Assembly: GCF_043290135.1 (NCBI RefSeq)
Contig: NC_134701.1
Coordinates: 95,560,202-95,624,201 of the forward strand
Length of the DNA: 64,000 nucleotides
Source: Rhipicephalus microplus
Lineage: Eukaryota > Arthropoda > Arachnida > Ixodida > Ixodidae
Reading direction: 5' to 3'
Positions within the stretch are counted from its first letter, which is position 1, and each line of letters starts with the position of its first letter. The translations under genes were made by a program, and so were the position numbers. Positions 54,161 to 64,000 of this stretch are shown one piece after another. A model generated the notes under the pieces. The model searched no databases. It had not been told where the DNA came from and saw only the letters and a program-made list of their open reading frames with translations.

Positions 54161-57100
54161 TACCTAACTGACTCGACATGAGGTATGGCGCCCTGTCGGT
54201 ACATTAGTGAAATTCGTACTGGGGCGTTTTGTGCGAAAACTATGATTGTACTTTTTTTTGTATTGAGGCATAGGTTGATATCCTTCAGCCACGTTTCTAG
54301 ACTATTCATGTACGTCTGCAGAATCAGGTACGGTGTGTGAATGTCCGTTGACGCAGCAAAAAATGCAATATCATCGGAATACACATAGACCTGTACATCT
54401 TGCTGTATGGGAATGGTACATAGTAGAGCATTAAATAATGAGGGCGATAGTACTGACCCTTGCGGTATACCTCTCGTTCGCCTGTATATTGAAGAGTTGG
54501 CACCAGATTGCGAGCAGTAAAATTCTCTATCACCTAAGAAAGCATGGATCCAGGCCACCAAGTATTCAGGCAGCCCTAAATTCTGAAGTGAATTTAGCAG
54601 TTCAACATGCTCCACGCTATCATACGCTTTTGTGATATGTAAGGTTACCAAAGCGGAGTATTGTTTCTGATATCAAGCAAGTTGAATTCTACTTTCGAGA
54701 TCCACGTGCGCACACCAAACGGAGCAACCACGCCTGAATCCAATTTGACATGGGCTCAGTGTCAGTTTTTCTGACATCCATCGATCTATACGTCTATATA
54801 AAATTCTTTCAACGAGTTTTACTAGGTTTGATGTAAGTGAAATGGGCCTGGTATTATCTAAGGTCAACCCAGCGCCTTGCTTTTTTAATAATGGAATCAC
54901 TTTTGTCATTCTCCAATCAGGTGGCATCCAAGAGCTTCTAAGTGAGTGATTAATAATTTCGATTAGGCCAAGTGGGTATATTTTATGTACTGATTTTATC
55001 ACCGACGTCGTGATGCTATCAGTACCAGGAGCAGAATGGGGTAGTGTTCTGACTACGTTTGCTAATTCTGCAGGCGTAACCTCTTCAAAATCCTCAGCCC
55101 TAAGGGGGGACTGGGCTTGGTATAAGAGAAGTGTCGTAAAGCGACTTTCTAGGCCCTGAGTTATATCTTCTAGAAAGACCTTAAGTTCAACTGGTGATGA
55201 TACTACAGATTATATATTTCTTCGTACCGGAAGAACTTTCTTAGTTCTCAGAAAGCTAAAAAGTGCTTTCCTATTGACCGGCTTTGACAGGAACTCACAG
55301 TCGTTGTTAAATTTGTCCTTCGCACTAGCGATGGTTCTCTTAAAAATAGCGGCCGCATACTTATAATCACTCCAGTTCCTGGGACACTGGAAGATTATTT
55401 TTTTCCATGCAGCCTTAGTCTATAAGCCCGCGAACAGTCTGCATTCCACCAAGGGTTGGTAGACGGTTTAGAGCTTTCAATGGTGAATTTTGATTTATTT
55501 AACGACTCTTTTGAAATGTCGCTAATTCTTATGGCGTATAGTTCTGCATCTTTCGTTTGGTTAGATGAAGCGCCTCGTAACGATTTCTCGAAAGTATTAA
55601 AATTTACATGTGTTACGGAAAATCTATTCTTGGAGGTTATTGGACATACCACCTTGAACAATATTGGCATTTGGTCACTACTTGTTCCCGAGTTAATCGC
55701 AGACCATGATAAGATGGAGAGGTTAGCGTTAGAAAAAGTTAGATCAAGTACCGAGGAGGACTGATTACACACAAAAGTAGGAGTTTTTGTGTTTATGCAT
55801 ATAAACTTATTCTTGTTCACCCAATCCTATAAACGTTCGCCATTCAGATCAGTTTTAAAACCCCACGAAATATGATTAGACTTGAAGTCACCTACTAATA
55901 CAATATCTTTTTGGCAATAATGAACTGCAGTATCTAGGACGGAAGAATTTAGAACACCCGCCGGAAAATAAGCATTAGTAAATGAGAATGGGAGGGACTC
56001 AGGAATTGTAATGCTTAATGCTAAAATCTCGCTTTCTGAAGTCAGTGACTGATAAATAATTTTAGTTCTATGGGCGATTTTGATGAGATAAATATTGCCA
56101 AACCTCCAACCCGAGTTGGGTGGTCTAGACGAAATGTGTGGTAATTTTTAATCTTAAAATACTTATTTTCTGCAAGCCAAGTTTCTTGTAAAGCAACAAT
56201 ATCAGGAGAATAATTATCGCAAAGTTGAAGTAAGTCTGTAGCTGCTGAAAAAATGAAGCGGCAATTCCACTGTAGTACTTTTAAATTCCCCATTTCGAAG
56301 AGATACCAGCAGCACTCACTGCTTTTTCTAAGATGCTATCCTTTAAAAAATCTTTTTTGATGGGTTTTCCTTCTGATATCTCTTATTTCTTGATTAAGGA
56401 CTAATGGGGGAGCGTTTTGCCTCAGGAGAAGCACGTCGTTTCATATTTCTTGAGTCAGAGTCCATTTGTTCTGGTTGTGAGACATGAGAATCGGAGTTCG
56501 AGCTCCAATTTAGGTCCTGTACAAGAGACATATTTATTCTATGGCCAGTGTTCGGCGTGTCTGGCTTTGACTTCGAAGGGCCTGGTTCCGATGGAATATC
56601 CGTAACCTTTACTGGTGAAGGTAGAGAAGGGGGCACGGTAGGTTGGTTACCTCCTTGCAATATTTGATTTAACTGAGTGCTCGCTATTTGTGCCAATGAC
56701 TCTATTAGGCTCACGAATAGAGATTCCATAAGTTTCATCATGGCCTTTTCCACCGTTGATGTTATTAAATCAGGCAACGACGACTCAAGCATCTGGTTTG
56801 CCCGGTTGGCAATGGAGGCATAGCTGTGAGCGCTCAGAAACAATACATCGGGCCTCACGCCGGGAGGATCGTTGTTGTTCGATGATCTCTAGAAATTGCA
56901 ACTCACATGTCCTCATGGGGCAACTTTCATCGTCAGCCGCGTGATTTCCTCTGCATAGACAGCATCTCACCTCTTGGGTTGAGCATTTGTCGGGTGTATG
57001 TTGGTCAGTACATGTGCGACACCTCACATCCGATCTACATCCCTTGATGGTATGCCCATACCTCCAGCACTTTTTGCACTGCAGTGAACGAGGAGATAGT

Positions 57101-57914
57101 GCATCTACACAATAAATTAGTGGCCATGCCTTAATTTCGGTCAGTCGAGACGTGCCGGCAAAAGTCACAATCACTGATTCTGTGGTGACCTTTTTGTTCA
57201 CAACGTTTCGCGAGCGTCGAAATACCGAGACTGCTCCTGCGGTCGCAAACATTTTAAGCATTTCGGGTGGTGTAAGGCTGAAGTCCACTCCTCGAACCAG
57301 TCCCTTCACACAGGCCAAATGGACAGGTACGAAACAGCTCACCGGATTTGAGGCAAACTTTGTGCATTTTAGAAGATCTGTGATGCAGGCCTGGTCTGGT
57401 GAGCAGCACAGGATGCCTCCACGTCCAAATTGACGCACCTCAGTAATCATTTGGTAATAATCGGAAATCTTCCCGAGTTCTTCCTGAATTAGTTTTGGAT
57501 TTTTTATGCGAATAGGCTCGCCGTTGGTTGGAACCAGGGCCACAGGAACGCTCTTCAGACCACTGCGCAAAAATAGATCAATTGGCAAATCACTTTTAGG
57601 AAGGGAAGCCGACCAGGCAGAATACGCCTGGCCGTGAGAGGAAAGAGACATCAGGTTAATAGGCTTAACAGCACCGCCCGATCCGGCCGCTCCCCCACAT
57701 GAGGAAGCCCAAAGGTGCCCTTGAAGTAGCAGCGGGGGTAGATCCCGAATTGAAACCAGACGCTCAGGCCTCAGGAATCACCGGAGGAAACCTCAAGGAC
57801 AGCGAGGACAGCGAGGACCTACTAGGATGGCGGACACCATGAAAGCGAAAAAGTGAAGCACGAGCTGTTAACAGGCGAACTGTTTTGTTTTTGTTTCCCT
57901 GGGGTGATGGCTCA
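54161..57914 (-). mobile_element. LINE family A copy A2, 5' part (5' UTR, ORF1, ORF2 endonuclease and RT)
   Basis: Minus strand: probable 5' UTR 57914-57652; ORF1 57651-56394 (LPIDLFLRSGLKSVPVALVP; knuckles CKKCWRYGHTIKGC, CRTCTDQHTPDKC, CCLCRGNH…C); ORF2 endonuclease from 56293 (KVLQWNCRFI, ALQETWLAEN); a decayed middle (55820-55395); RT 55002-54160 (TKVIPLLKKQGAGLTLDNTR, VTLHITKAYDSVEH, RGIPQGSVLSPSLFN, catalytic box YSDD). It ends at IPHVESVR, cut by the P-like insertion, and resumes at 46999. Several frameshifts and stops, so dead. It is clearly the same family as A1 but diverged. Confidence 0.88.
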
Positions 57915-57933
57915 GTTGTTGTTGTTGTTGTTG
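57915..57933 (-). repeat. (CAA)n 3' tail of LINE A1
   Basis: Plus strand (GTT)6 following the conserved 3' UTR block near 57935-57980. It is the expected 3' microsatellite tail of the minus-strand LINE. Confidence 0.7.
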
Positions 57934-58261
57934 CCCCTTCGCACTGGCACATACCCACTATGGGGGATTGGCCATGAAATCTAGAAGTATCCTATATGAG
58001 ATATATTAAAAGGTTTATCCTTAATGAAAAAACTAATGATGTAATAGAAAATAATAATTAACTAAAAAGGAATATTAAACTAAACAAATAATTGAAGATT
58101 GAATCAAGAAGAGAAAAGGTGAGGTAATACTACAGTGGAAGACAGAAATTTTGAGTAGACCAGACAATCGAGCTTATCTCACCCGGTCACAATCAAATGA
58201 ATATGCAAATTTCATTCAAAATTAGACAAGTGTCTTCAGAAATATATTTAAGCAGGCATTA

Positions 58262-61200
58262 TTATGACATGCGCTTTGATTCTCGAATGAAATTGCATAC
58301 AGCATCGAATACGCTCCTGTGGCAATGTCCCAAGCTAAAGGCACCGAAACTTAGAACATTATCTGCAGTTAAATTTAAACCTACTGCTTGAAACGGAACA
58401 ATTAAAAGTCTTTTCCTAATTAATGAATAGTTTTTACATGTTATAAAGTAATGCTCTATTGTTTCCGTTTCTTCACAGAATGGACACAGGGGGGATATCG
58501 CCAGACCAGCTCTGTGCAAGTAAAAGTTTAATGGAGGGACACGACATCGAAATTTGGTTAAAATAACTTCTAACTTTTTAGATTGACTCCACTGAGGTTT
58601 CCAGGGGTATGTTAGGTGCTGATAGTCCGTATATTTAGTAATATTTTCCATAATATCCGTATAAATAGCCCATTTTCTATATCTGATCGACACTATGTGT
58701 TCCGATTCTGGTAGTACCGAGATCACAGGGCCATCAAGTGTGGCTCGAGATAGTGAATCGGCTATTTCATTCAACCGTATGCCACAGTGTCCCGGGACCC
58801 AGACTAACTTCAGGAACTTCACATGAGGTGGAACTAATGTTTGTAATGTCGCTAGAGCTCTTGATTGTTCTGAAGCTGTGAGAGTAGTACACAGCGAAAG
58901 AGAATCAGTAATTATCATTGCACTCTCTTCGTTTGAAGGAAGTTTTCGTAGCGCTAAAATAATAGCCAGGAGCTCAGCTTCGAAAACCGGAGTGAAGTCT
59001 GGTAGTCTTACCGAGAATGACCAACCGAGGTAATCTGAGACGATTCCTACTGCTGCCTTTTCTTTATTCACAGAAGCGTCTGTGGCTATTATGTTCTTTA
59101 TTTCCGCATGAGCTATGTAGTCTTCTAACCTGTCATTTAAGTAACTCGAAGATTGAAACTTAGATAGTGGGGGAAAAATTTCATCACATTCTATCGTAAT
59201 ATTGTGATTTAATGCTTTGGTTCTAATTACCGATCTGATATCCACCTTTATGCTTTCAAGTTTCTTTTGTACAAAAATAATCTGGGGAGTACGAAAGCGT
59301 GGCCAGTGAGCGAGGAAGAAGGCGTCGGGGTCACTAATAAAGGCATATGCAGACCGTCTCGCTGATAAGCCGTAAAATTTCAAGTATGTTTGTACTGTTA
59401 AGATACGGAATCGGCAAAGAATAGTTGGTATGCGAGCTTCCTGATATAGTACATTAATAGCGACATACCTGGGGAGTCGCAAACACAACCGTAACGCTTC
59501 TCGCTCTAATAGAACTAACGGTTTAATTTTGTACGTAGGGCCACCCGAAAATAATATACACCCAAATTCGAGTATTGGGCGCATGTACATTTTATATATC
59601 ATTAATAAGGTGTGTCTACGTAACCCATATTTTCTGTTGCTCAACCTTCGCAATAAGCCTGAAGCTCGTTGTGCCTTTGCCACGTTATAGTCTATGTGAG
59701 GGCTCCAGTTAAGTTTCTCGTTATAAATAATGCCCAAATATTTGATAGACTCTACTTGTGGAATCGGTTCCTGATTATAAAGTACTGAAATTTGAATAGA
59801 ATCTGCTATAGGGAACACCAGGAGCGCACTTTTACTTATGTTTAGAGACAATGAAATTGAATGCAGCCAAATTTCAAGAGAATACATGTACTTTTGCAAT
59901 TTTTGATGCAAAGAATAAATGTCACTATCTGCAACGAAAAATGCAATGTCGTCTGCATAAATGTAGACAGTGATATCTCGTTCAATGGGAATTGAGCTCA
60001 TCAACACATTGAATAACAGCGGAGATAGGACCGCCCCTTGAGGTACTCCACGTTGCTGTTTGAATTTAGATGAGTGACATCCATCCTTTGCACAATAAAA
60101 TTCTCTCGATTTTAGAAACTCTGCTACCCAATCAACAATATAACGCGGAAAGTCACATTCGTGTAAAGAATTCAATAAAATTGAGTGCTCAACGCTATCA
60201 TAAGCTTTAGCTATGTCTAGTGTTACTAGTACCGCGTATTGTCGTCTTTTTCGGGCAAGCTGTATTCGGCTCTCTAAGTCGGCATGAGCACACCAAATTG
60301 AGCATTCGCTACGAAAACCTATTTGAAATGGTTTCAATATTAGCTTGTCAGCCATCCAAACTTTTATTCTATTATTGAGAACTCTCTCTATAATTTTGAT
60401 CAGGTGAGATGTTAGAGAGATTGGTCTGATGTTGTCAATGTTAAAACCTGACCCTTGTTTTTTTAATATGGGAATCACTCTAGCTATTTTCCAGTCATGT
60501 GGTATCCAGGCATTGCCTAAGGAATAGTTTATAAGGTTGAGGACGTCGCCGGGTGATATCTGGAATAAAATTTTAATCATAGGAACTGTTATACCGTCAG
60601 GACCAGGAGCCGAAGAGGGTAAGTTTCTAATTACGCTTGACATTTCGGACAATGTCACTTTTTCGTAGTCAGTCTTTATAGAGGACTTTTGCCAGTTGAT
60701 TGTCAAAGTCGACGAAAATCTGTTAGCTAAACCTCTTCCGATTGCCTCTAACGAATTAGTCATTTCTTCCGTCGATAACCTGTCATAATCAGAGTTAGCT
60801 AGAGACGGCAGAATTTTGCGCGATCTCATATATCGGAATAACGCTTTCTTATTTCTAGGTTTGGAAAGAAACTCGAAATGTTTTTTGTCATAGTCTTCTT
60901 TAGCTTTAGCCACGGTGCGCTTAAATGTAGCAGCAATAAACTTGTAATCTGCCCAATTTTTGGGGGACTGATTATGAATTAGCTGCTTCCAAGCCGCTTG
61001 TCGTCGTCTATGATCACGAGAGCACTCAGAATTCCACCACTGGCTACAAGGCTTTCTCGTATCAGACTCAATAGAAAATTCTGCTTTTTTGAACGTTCTT
61101 TTAATTACCGCACTTAATTTCATGGCTTTATTTTCATCGTTGTCTTCAGTGGGGGTAGTCAAGGCAACTTCTAGGTCATTTTTAAATTTGGAATAATTGA

Positions 61201-61891
61201 TAAAGGTTCGAGCTTGGGAGTAAGATGGAATAATGGGGCAAGAAATTTCAAACAGTACTGGTAAGTGGTCACTGTTGGTGGCGCAGTCTAGAGTAGTCCA
61301 AGATACGCTAGAAATACCCGAGCTTATAAAACTCAAATCTAAGGCAGAGCGGGATCGGTCTCGGATAAATGTGGGAGTTCTAGCGTTGAGGCATGATAAA
61401 TTATGGTCTATAGACCAGTCCCACAAGCGTTGTCCACATTGATCAGTCCTAAAACCCCAACTAGTGTGGTGAGAATTAAAATCTCCAACCATAATTTTTT
61501 CTGTGCACCACGAACTAACAGCCATGTCTAAACATCGCGTGTCTTGTACACCCAGAGGAAAGTAAAGATTTACCAGAGAGAAGGGAGAGCATCCAGGCAA
61601 GGTGATGTCTAAAGCGAAAATTTCACATTCGGGGGATATACTTTTGTACGAAGTTTTGATCTTTGAACTAATTTTATTATTGACAAAGAACGCTAAACCT
61701 CCACCTTTGGATGGGCGATCCAGGCGAAAAGACCGGAAATTAGGTAGGTAAAACGAATTATGTGCTGACAGCCACGTTTCTTGCAGTGCAATAATGTCTG
61801 GATTGAATTTACAAGATAAATACAATAAATCTGTACTAGCTGAATGAATAGATCGGCAGTTCCAATGAAGAATTTTGATAGAACCTATCAT
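58262..61891 (-). CDS. LINE A1 ORF2: endonuclease, reverse transcriptase, RNase H (1209 aa)
   Basis: Performs target-primed reverse transcription. Endonuclease (residues 1-225): N11 in LHWNCRS, E38 in LQETW, D137 and N139 in GDFNSH, S207-D208-H209 in NSDHLP. RT (about 430-720): PGPDGITVPMIK, IRPISLTSHLIKIIERVL, catalytic D559 in LDIAKAYDS, GVPQGAVLSPLLFN, YADD at 645-648. RNase H (about 933-1055): D938 in ATDAS, E973 in FEAELLAI, D996 in IITDSLS, H1035 in WVPGH, D1045 in NEIADS, so all catalytic acids are present. A C-terminal zinc cluster has C1136, C1139, H1147 and C1152. The start codon overlaps the ORF1 stop (ATGA), suggesting termination-reinitiation. No inactivating change seen. Confidence 0.92.
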   Translation of the reverse strand: MIGSIKILHWNCRSIHSASTDLLYLSCKFNPDIIALQETWLSAHNSFYLPNFRSFRLDRPSKGGGLAFFVNNKISSKIKTSYKSISPECEIFALDITLPGCSPFSLVNLYFPLGVQDTRCLDMAVSSWCTEKIMVGDFNSHHTSWGFRTDQCGQRLWDWSIDHNLSCLNARTPTFIRDRSRSALDLSFISSGISSVSWTTLDCATNSDHLPVLFEISCPIIPSYSQARTFINYSKFKNDLEVALTTPTEDNDENKAMKLSAVIKRTFKKAEFSIESDTRKPCSQWWNSECSRDHRRRQAAWKQLIHNQSPKNWADYKFIAATFKRTVAKAKEDYDKKHFEFLSKPRNKKALFRYMRSRKILPSLANSDYDRLSTEEMTNSLEAIGRGLANRFSSTLTINWQKSSIKTDYEKVTLSEMSSVIRNLPSSAPGPDGITVPMIKILFQISPGDVLNLINYSLGNAWIPHDWKIARVIPILKKQGSGFNIDNIRPISLTSHLIKIIERVLNNRIKVWMADKLILKPFQIGFRSECSIWCAHADLESRIQLARKRRQYAVLVTLDIAKAYDSVEHSILLNSLHECDFPRYIVDWVAEFLKSREFYCAKDGCHSSKFKQQRGVPQGAVLSPLLFNVLMSSIPIERDITVYIYADDIAFFVADSDIYSLHQKLQKYMYSLEIWLHSISLSLNISKSALLVFPIADSIQISVLYNQEPIPQVESIKYLGIIYNEKLNWSPHIDYNVAKAQRASGLLRRLSNRKYGLRRHTLLMIYKMYMRPILEFGCILFSGGPTYKIKPLVLLEREALRLCLRLPRYVAINVLYQEARIPTILCRFRILTVQTYLKFYGLSARRSAYAFISDPDAFFLAHWPRFRTPQIIFVQKKLESIKVDIRSVIRTKALNHNITIECDEIFPPLSKFQSSSYLNDRLEDYIAHAEIKNIIATDASVNKEKAAVGIVSDYLGWSFSVRLPDFTPVFEAELLAIILALRKLPSNEESAMIITDSLSLCTTLTASEQSRALATLQTLVPPHVKFLKLVWVPGHCGIRLNEIADSLSRATLDGPVISVLPESEHIVSIRYRKWAIYTDIMENITKYTDYQHLTYPWKPQWSQSKKLEVILTKFRCRVPPLNFYLHRAGLAISPLCPFCEETETIEHYFITCKNYSLIRKRLLIVPFQAVGLNLTADNVLSFGAFSLGHCHRSVFDAVCNFIRESKRMS

Positions 61892-63195
61892 TTTGACAGA
61901 ATTGTTTCGGCAACTACCTTATCTAAAATGCTGTCTTTAAGAAAATCGCTCTTCGATAGGTTCTCCTTCTGGTATTTTTTGTTTTTTGAATGTTTTGAAG
62001 AGCCAGTATTTTTGGAGACAGGGGATCGAGTGCGCTTTAGGGATTTGATGTCCATGTCCATATCATCATAATCCTGATCATCCTCTAGTATGTCTTCACC
62101 TATCCTCTGGTTGTCTGTACAAGAGGGCCCTGCAGCCTGTACCCCTGAAGGAGATGACTCTGCGTCTGCTTCACTTGGTGGGAGAGTTACGTTGTCTTGG
62201 GAAGTATCCTTCATATCTCTTGGTGTCCCATATATTTGCGTCAACTGAGTGGCTACAATATGAGATAAGGAGTCACAAAGGGTGGTGGCCAGGCGATCTA
62301 TAGCTTTCTCCATCGCTTTTTCAATCATGTCTGCAATGGACACTGAAAGAGAAGCTTCTAAAGTTGCATTATGTCGGGCTGCAACACCAGCATATCCCTG
62401 GGTTCTTGCCTGAATTTCAGCGATGGCGTCTTTTCGTGAACAGCGTCTGCGATCAACAATTTCCATAATTTGAGTCTCCCGCGCTTTGGCTGAGCAATTA
62501 GCGTTATCTGCGCAGTGCTGCTCATGACAAAGACAACACTTTTCTTCAGTACAATTGCATTCATTTGCAGTATGTGCCTCACCACATTTTCGGCATCTGG
62601 GAGCTGACCTACATCCTTTTAAAGTGTGTCCATAGCGCCAACATTTCTGACACTGGAGGGGACGAGGTGACAGTTGTTCGACTCTGAATATTAAAGGCCA
62701 CGCCTTGATTTCAGTGGGGCGAATCGACCCGGCAAATGTGACAATTACAGACTCAGTAGGGATCTTTGTCTGTTCTACAACTCGTGAGCATCTATAAACT
62801 GCAATAGCACCTGCCTCAGAGAACATCTCTAGGACCTCAGCTGGAGTCATGTTGATGTCTACGCCTCGGACAATACCTCTGACGCATGCTAGGTGAGGAG
62901 GAATGAAGGCGCTCACCGGATTGGTAGCGAACATCGAGCATTTAAGTAAGTCTTTGACACAGAGCTGGTCAGGAGAAAAGCAGACAATGCCTCCCTTGCC
63001 AAACTGCCGGACCTCTGTGATGGTGTGATAGTGAGTTGTCGCTGCTTTGAGTTCCGACTGGATCACTTTAGGGTTTTTCATCTTAATGACTCCGTCGTTG
63101 CTTGGGACTAGGGCCACAGGAACGGAAGCGACGCCATTGCGTAGGAACTGGTCCACTGGTAGCTCCAAGCCAACGAGCACAGGCAGACGTGGCAT
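61888..63195 (-). CDS. LINE A1 ORF1: zinc-knuckle RNA-binding protein (435 aa)
   Basis: Gag-like chaperone that packages element RNA. The N-terminal half (about 20-175) includes SVPVALVPSNDGVIKMKNPK, VDINMTPAEVLEMFSEAGAI and ESVIVTFAGSIRPTEIKAWP, which resembles an RRM-like fold. Three knuckles follow: C182-x2-C185-x4-H190-x4-C195, C201-x2-C204-x3-H208-x4-C213 and C220-x2-C223-x3-H227-x6-C234. A helical region (about 270-320) and a Lys/Ser-rich tail complete it. The start at 63195 (MPRLPVLVGLELPVDQFL) aligns with A2 ORF1 just before LPIDLFLRSG. The stop overlaps the ORF2 start by ATGA. Confidence 0.88.
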   Translation of the reverse strand: MPRLPVLVGLELPVDQFLRNGVASVPVALVPSNDGVIKMKNPKVIQSELKAATTHYHTITEVRQFGKGGIVCFSPDQLCVKDLLKCSMFATNPVSAFIPPHLACVRGIVRGVDINMTPAEVLEMFSEAGAIAVYRCSRVVEQTKIPTESVIVTFAGSIRPTEIKAWPLIFRVEQLSPRPLQCQKCWRYGHTLKGCRSAPRCRKCGEAHTANECNCTEEKCCLCHEQHCADNANCSAKARETQIMEIVDRRRCSRKDAIAEIQARTQGYAGVAARHNATLEASLSVSIADMIEKAMEKAIDRLATTLCDSLSHIVATQLTQIYGTPRDMKDTSQDNVTLPPSEADAESSPSGVQAAGPSCTDNQRIGEDILEDDQDYDDMDMDIKSLKRTRSPVSKNTGSSKHSKNKKYQKENLSKSDFLKDSILDKVVAETILSK

Positions 63196-63250
63196 CTTCC
63201 TCTTTATTTCTCGAACCGATCACACTCACGAGGTGGCAGTTGTGCGGTGA

Positions 63251-64000
63251 TGATGATGGTGATGATAGTTTGTGGTATGGGCAAACATATCTTTCTCTTT
63301 ATTTCGCATAGGTGGCTGATTGCTTCCTTTCTCGCTGCCAAGTATCTGGACTCACTGGGAAGGAACGGTTGAAAAGGTGGTGATGGAAATGAAAACTCAG
63401 AAAACTCAAAGAAAAAATTCGCCCCTTATCTGCATGTTAATCTGAAAATGTTGTTGAAAGACGATAGTCTTGCGTGTGAAGAGTGAACAAAAGATTGATG
63501 TTTTGCGCAAGAAAATCGGTGAATGGTATTTTGGAGGCACTGTGTTAGAGTGCCTCGAGTGTGCTGCGGAGGCAAACGGGCGCATCAAGTCACGTCACAC
63601 GTGAGAAATGAGCGCTATCTGGCAGTTATCTTGAAAATTGAAGCCCGTGACATGCACGCCAGTCTCGGAGGCGATAGGGTGTAGAACGCAAGGTGACGGG
63701 TAGGTGCCACCACCGTGTCCTCTTAGTAAAGCTTTAGAAACACTTGCCTTTTCGTGCAAGCGTTGCATCGTCAGCGCAGCGTGATAAGCACGACGGTCCT
63801 TACAATTATATATGTATGCTTTTTCTAGTGAACACACACACACACACGCACACAGAGAGAATATTGTCGTGTTGTTATGGTGCCTTAGATATGCACAATA
63901 ATTGCTTTTTAATTCACAATCACACAAGTATGAACGCTAAATCTTGAGCAATATTGATGGGCGCTGCTGATGGGGTCGGCCCAGAGTTACTGTATATGCT
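63251..64000. other. No gene recognised; (AC)n microsatellite at 63832-63853
   Basis: Upstream flank of LINE A1. GATGATGATGG-type sequence lies at 63250-63265 (possibly flank or 5' UTR). A short CA repeat sits at 63832-63853. ORFs in both strands are short and lack domains. Confidence 0.5.

Larger units (their letters stand above)
57915..63250 (-). mobile_element. LINE family A copy A1, apparently full length with intact ORFs
   Basis: Minus-strand non-LTR retrotransposon: ORF1 63195-61888, ORF2 61891-58262, 3' UTR to a (CAA)n tail at about 57933-57915. Endonuclease, RT and RNase H in one ORF2, with a zinc-knuckle ORF1, fits the I-superfamily (RNase H-bearing LINEs). No stop or frameshift occurs in either ORF. 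The tail abuts the presumed 5' end of A2, so A1 and A2 are head to tail. The exact 5' end is not certain; no convincing target duplication was found. Confidence 0.85.

Noticed and set aside
57500..63300. Target-site duplication for LINE A1
   Set aside because: GGTGATG-like sequence near both ends is low complexity and too short to support.

Overview
The window looks like intergenic, repeat-dense chromatin of an arthropod, most likely an ixodid tick. The pointers are a tRNA-derived SINE whose tail unit recurs several times, several clades of non-LTR retrotransposon (Jockey-like, RNase H-bearing I-like, RTE/BovB-like, CR1/L2-like), Ty3/gypsy remnants, long AT microsatellites and an M13 (neprilysin-like) peptidase relic of the kind expanded in ticks. 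Coding signals are interrupted by stops and frameshifts almost everywhere. I see no bacterial features, CRISPR array or rRNA, and no convincing intact host gene. The species assignment is inference.

Layout. (1) 1-8179: a decayed Jockey-like LINE on the minus strand that runs off the left edge, an (AT)n tract, SINE-related repeat DNA, a relic (A3) of an RNase H-bearing LINE here called family A, and a ~735-bp fold-back element. (2) 8180-44683: an 18.24-kb segment present twice in direct tandem (copy 1 8180-26420; copy 2 26421-44683), almost identical apart from scattered substitutions and microsatellite lengths. Each unit holds, left to right, anonymous DNA with a tRNA-like SINE head, two truncated gypsy elements bounded by (AT)n (the second flanked by inverted rather than direct LTRs), an RTE-like LINE, a tRNA-like segment, a (GTAT)n tract, an M13 peptidase pseudogene, a tRNA-derived SINE and a second, 5'-truncated RTE-like LINE. 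(3) 44684-57914: a nest of elements. LINE family A copy A2 (minus) carries a ~160-bp patch of gypsy reverse transcriptase and is split by a 7.15-kb THAP-domain P-element-like DNA transposon (plus, 47009-54160) with 32/33-bp terminal inverted repeats and a matching target duplication. That transposon is itself split by a 5'-truncated CR1/L2-like LINE (50381-52324, minus) with its own 7-bp target duplication. (4) 57915-63250: LINE family A copy A1 (minus), with two open, overlapping reading frames that look full length, lying immediately upstream of A2 in the same orientation. (5) 63251-64000: no gene recognised.

The genes do not form a pathway. Insertion order can be read from the nesting: A2 landed first, the P-like element then inserted into its ORF2, and the CR1-like LINE later inserted into the P-like transposase. 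A1 is probably young because its ORFs are intact. The most interesting objects are the P-like transposon (recognisable THAP, coiled-coil and transposase-core exons, in-frame introns, terminal and subterminal inverted repeats), the inverted-LTR gypsy, the 18-kb tandem duplication, and the potentially active LINE A1.
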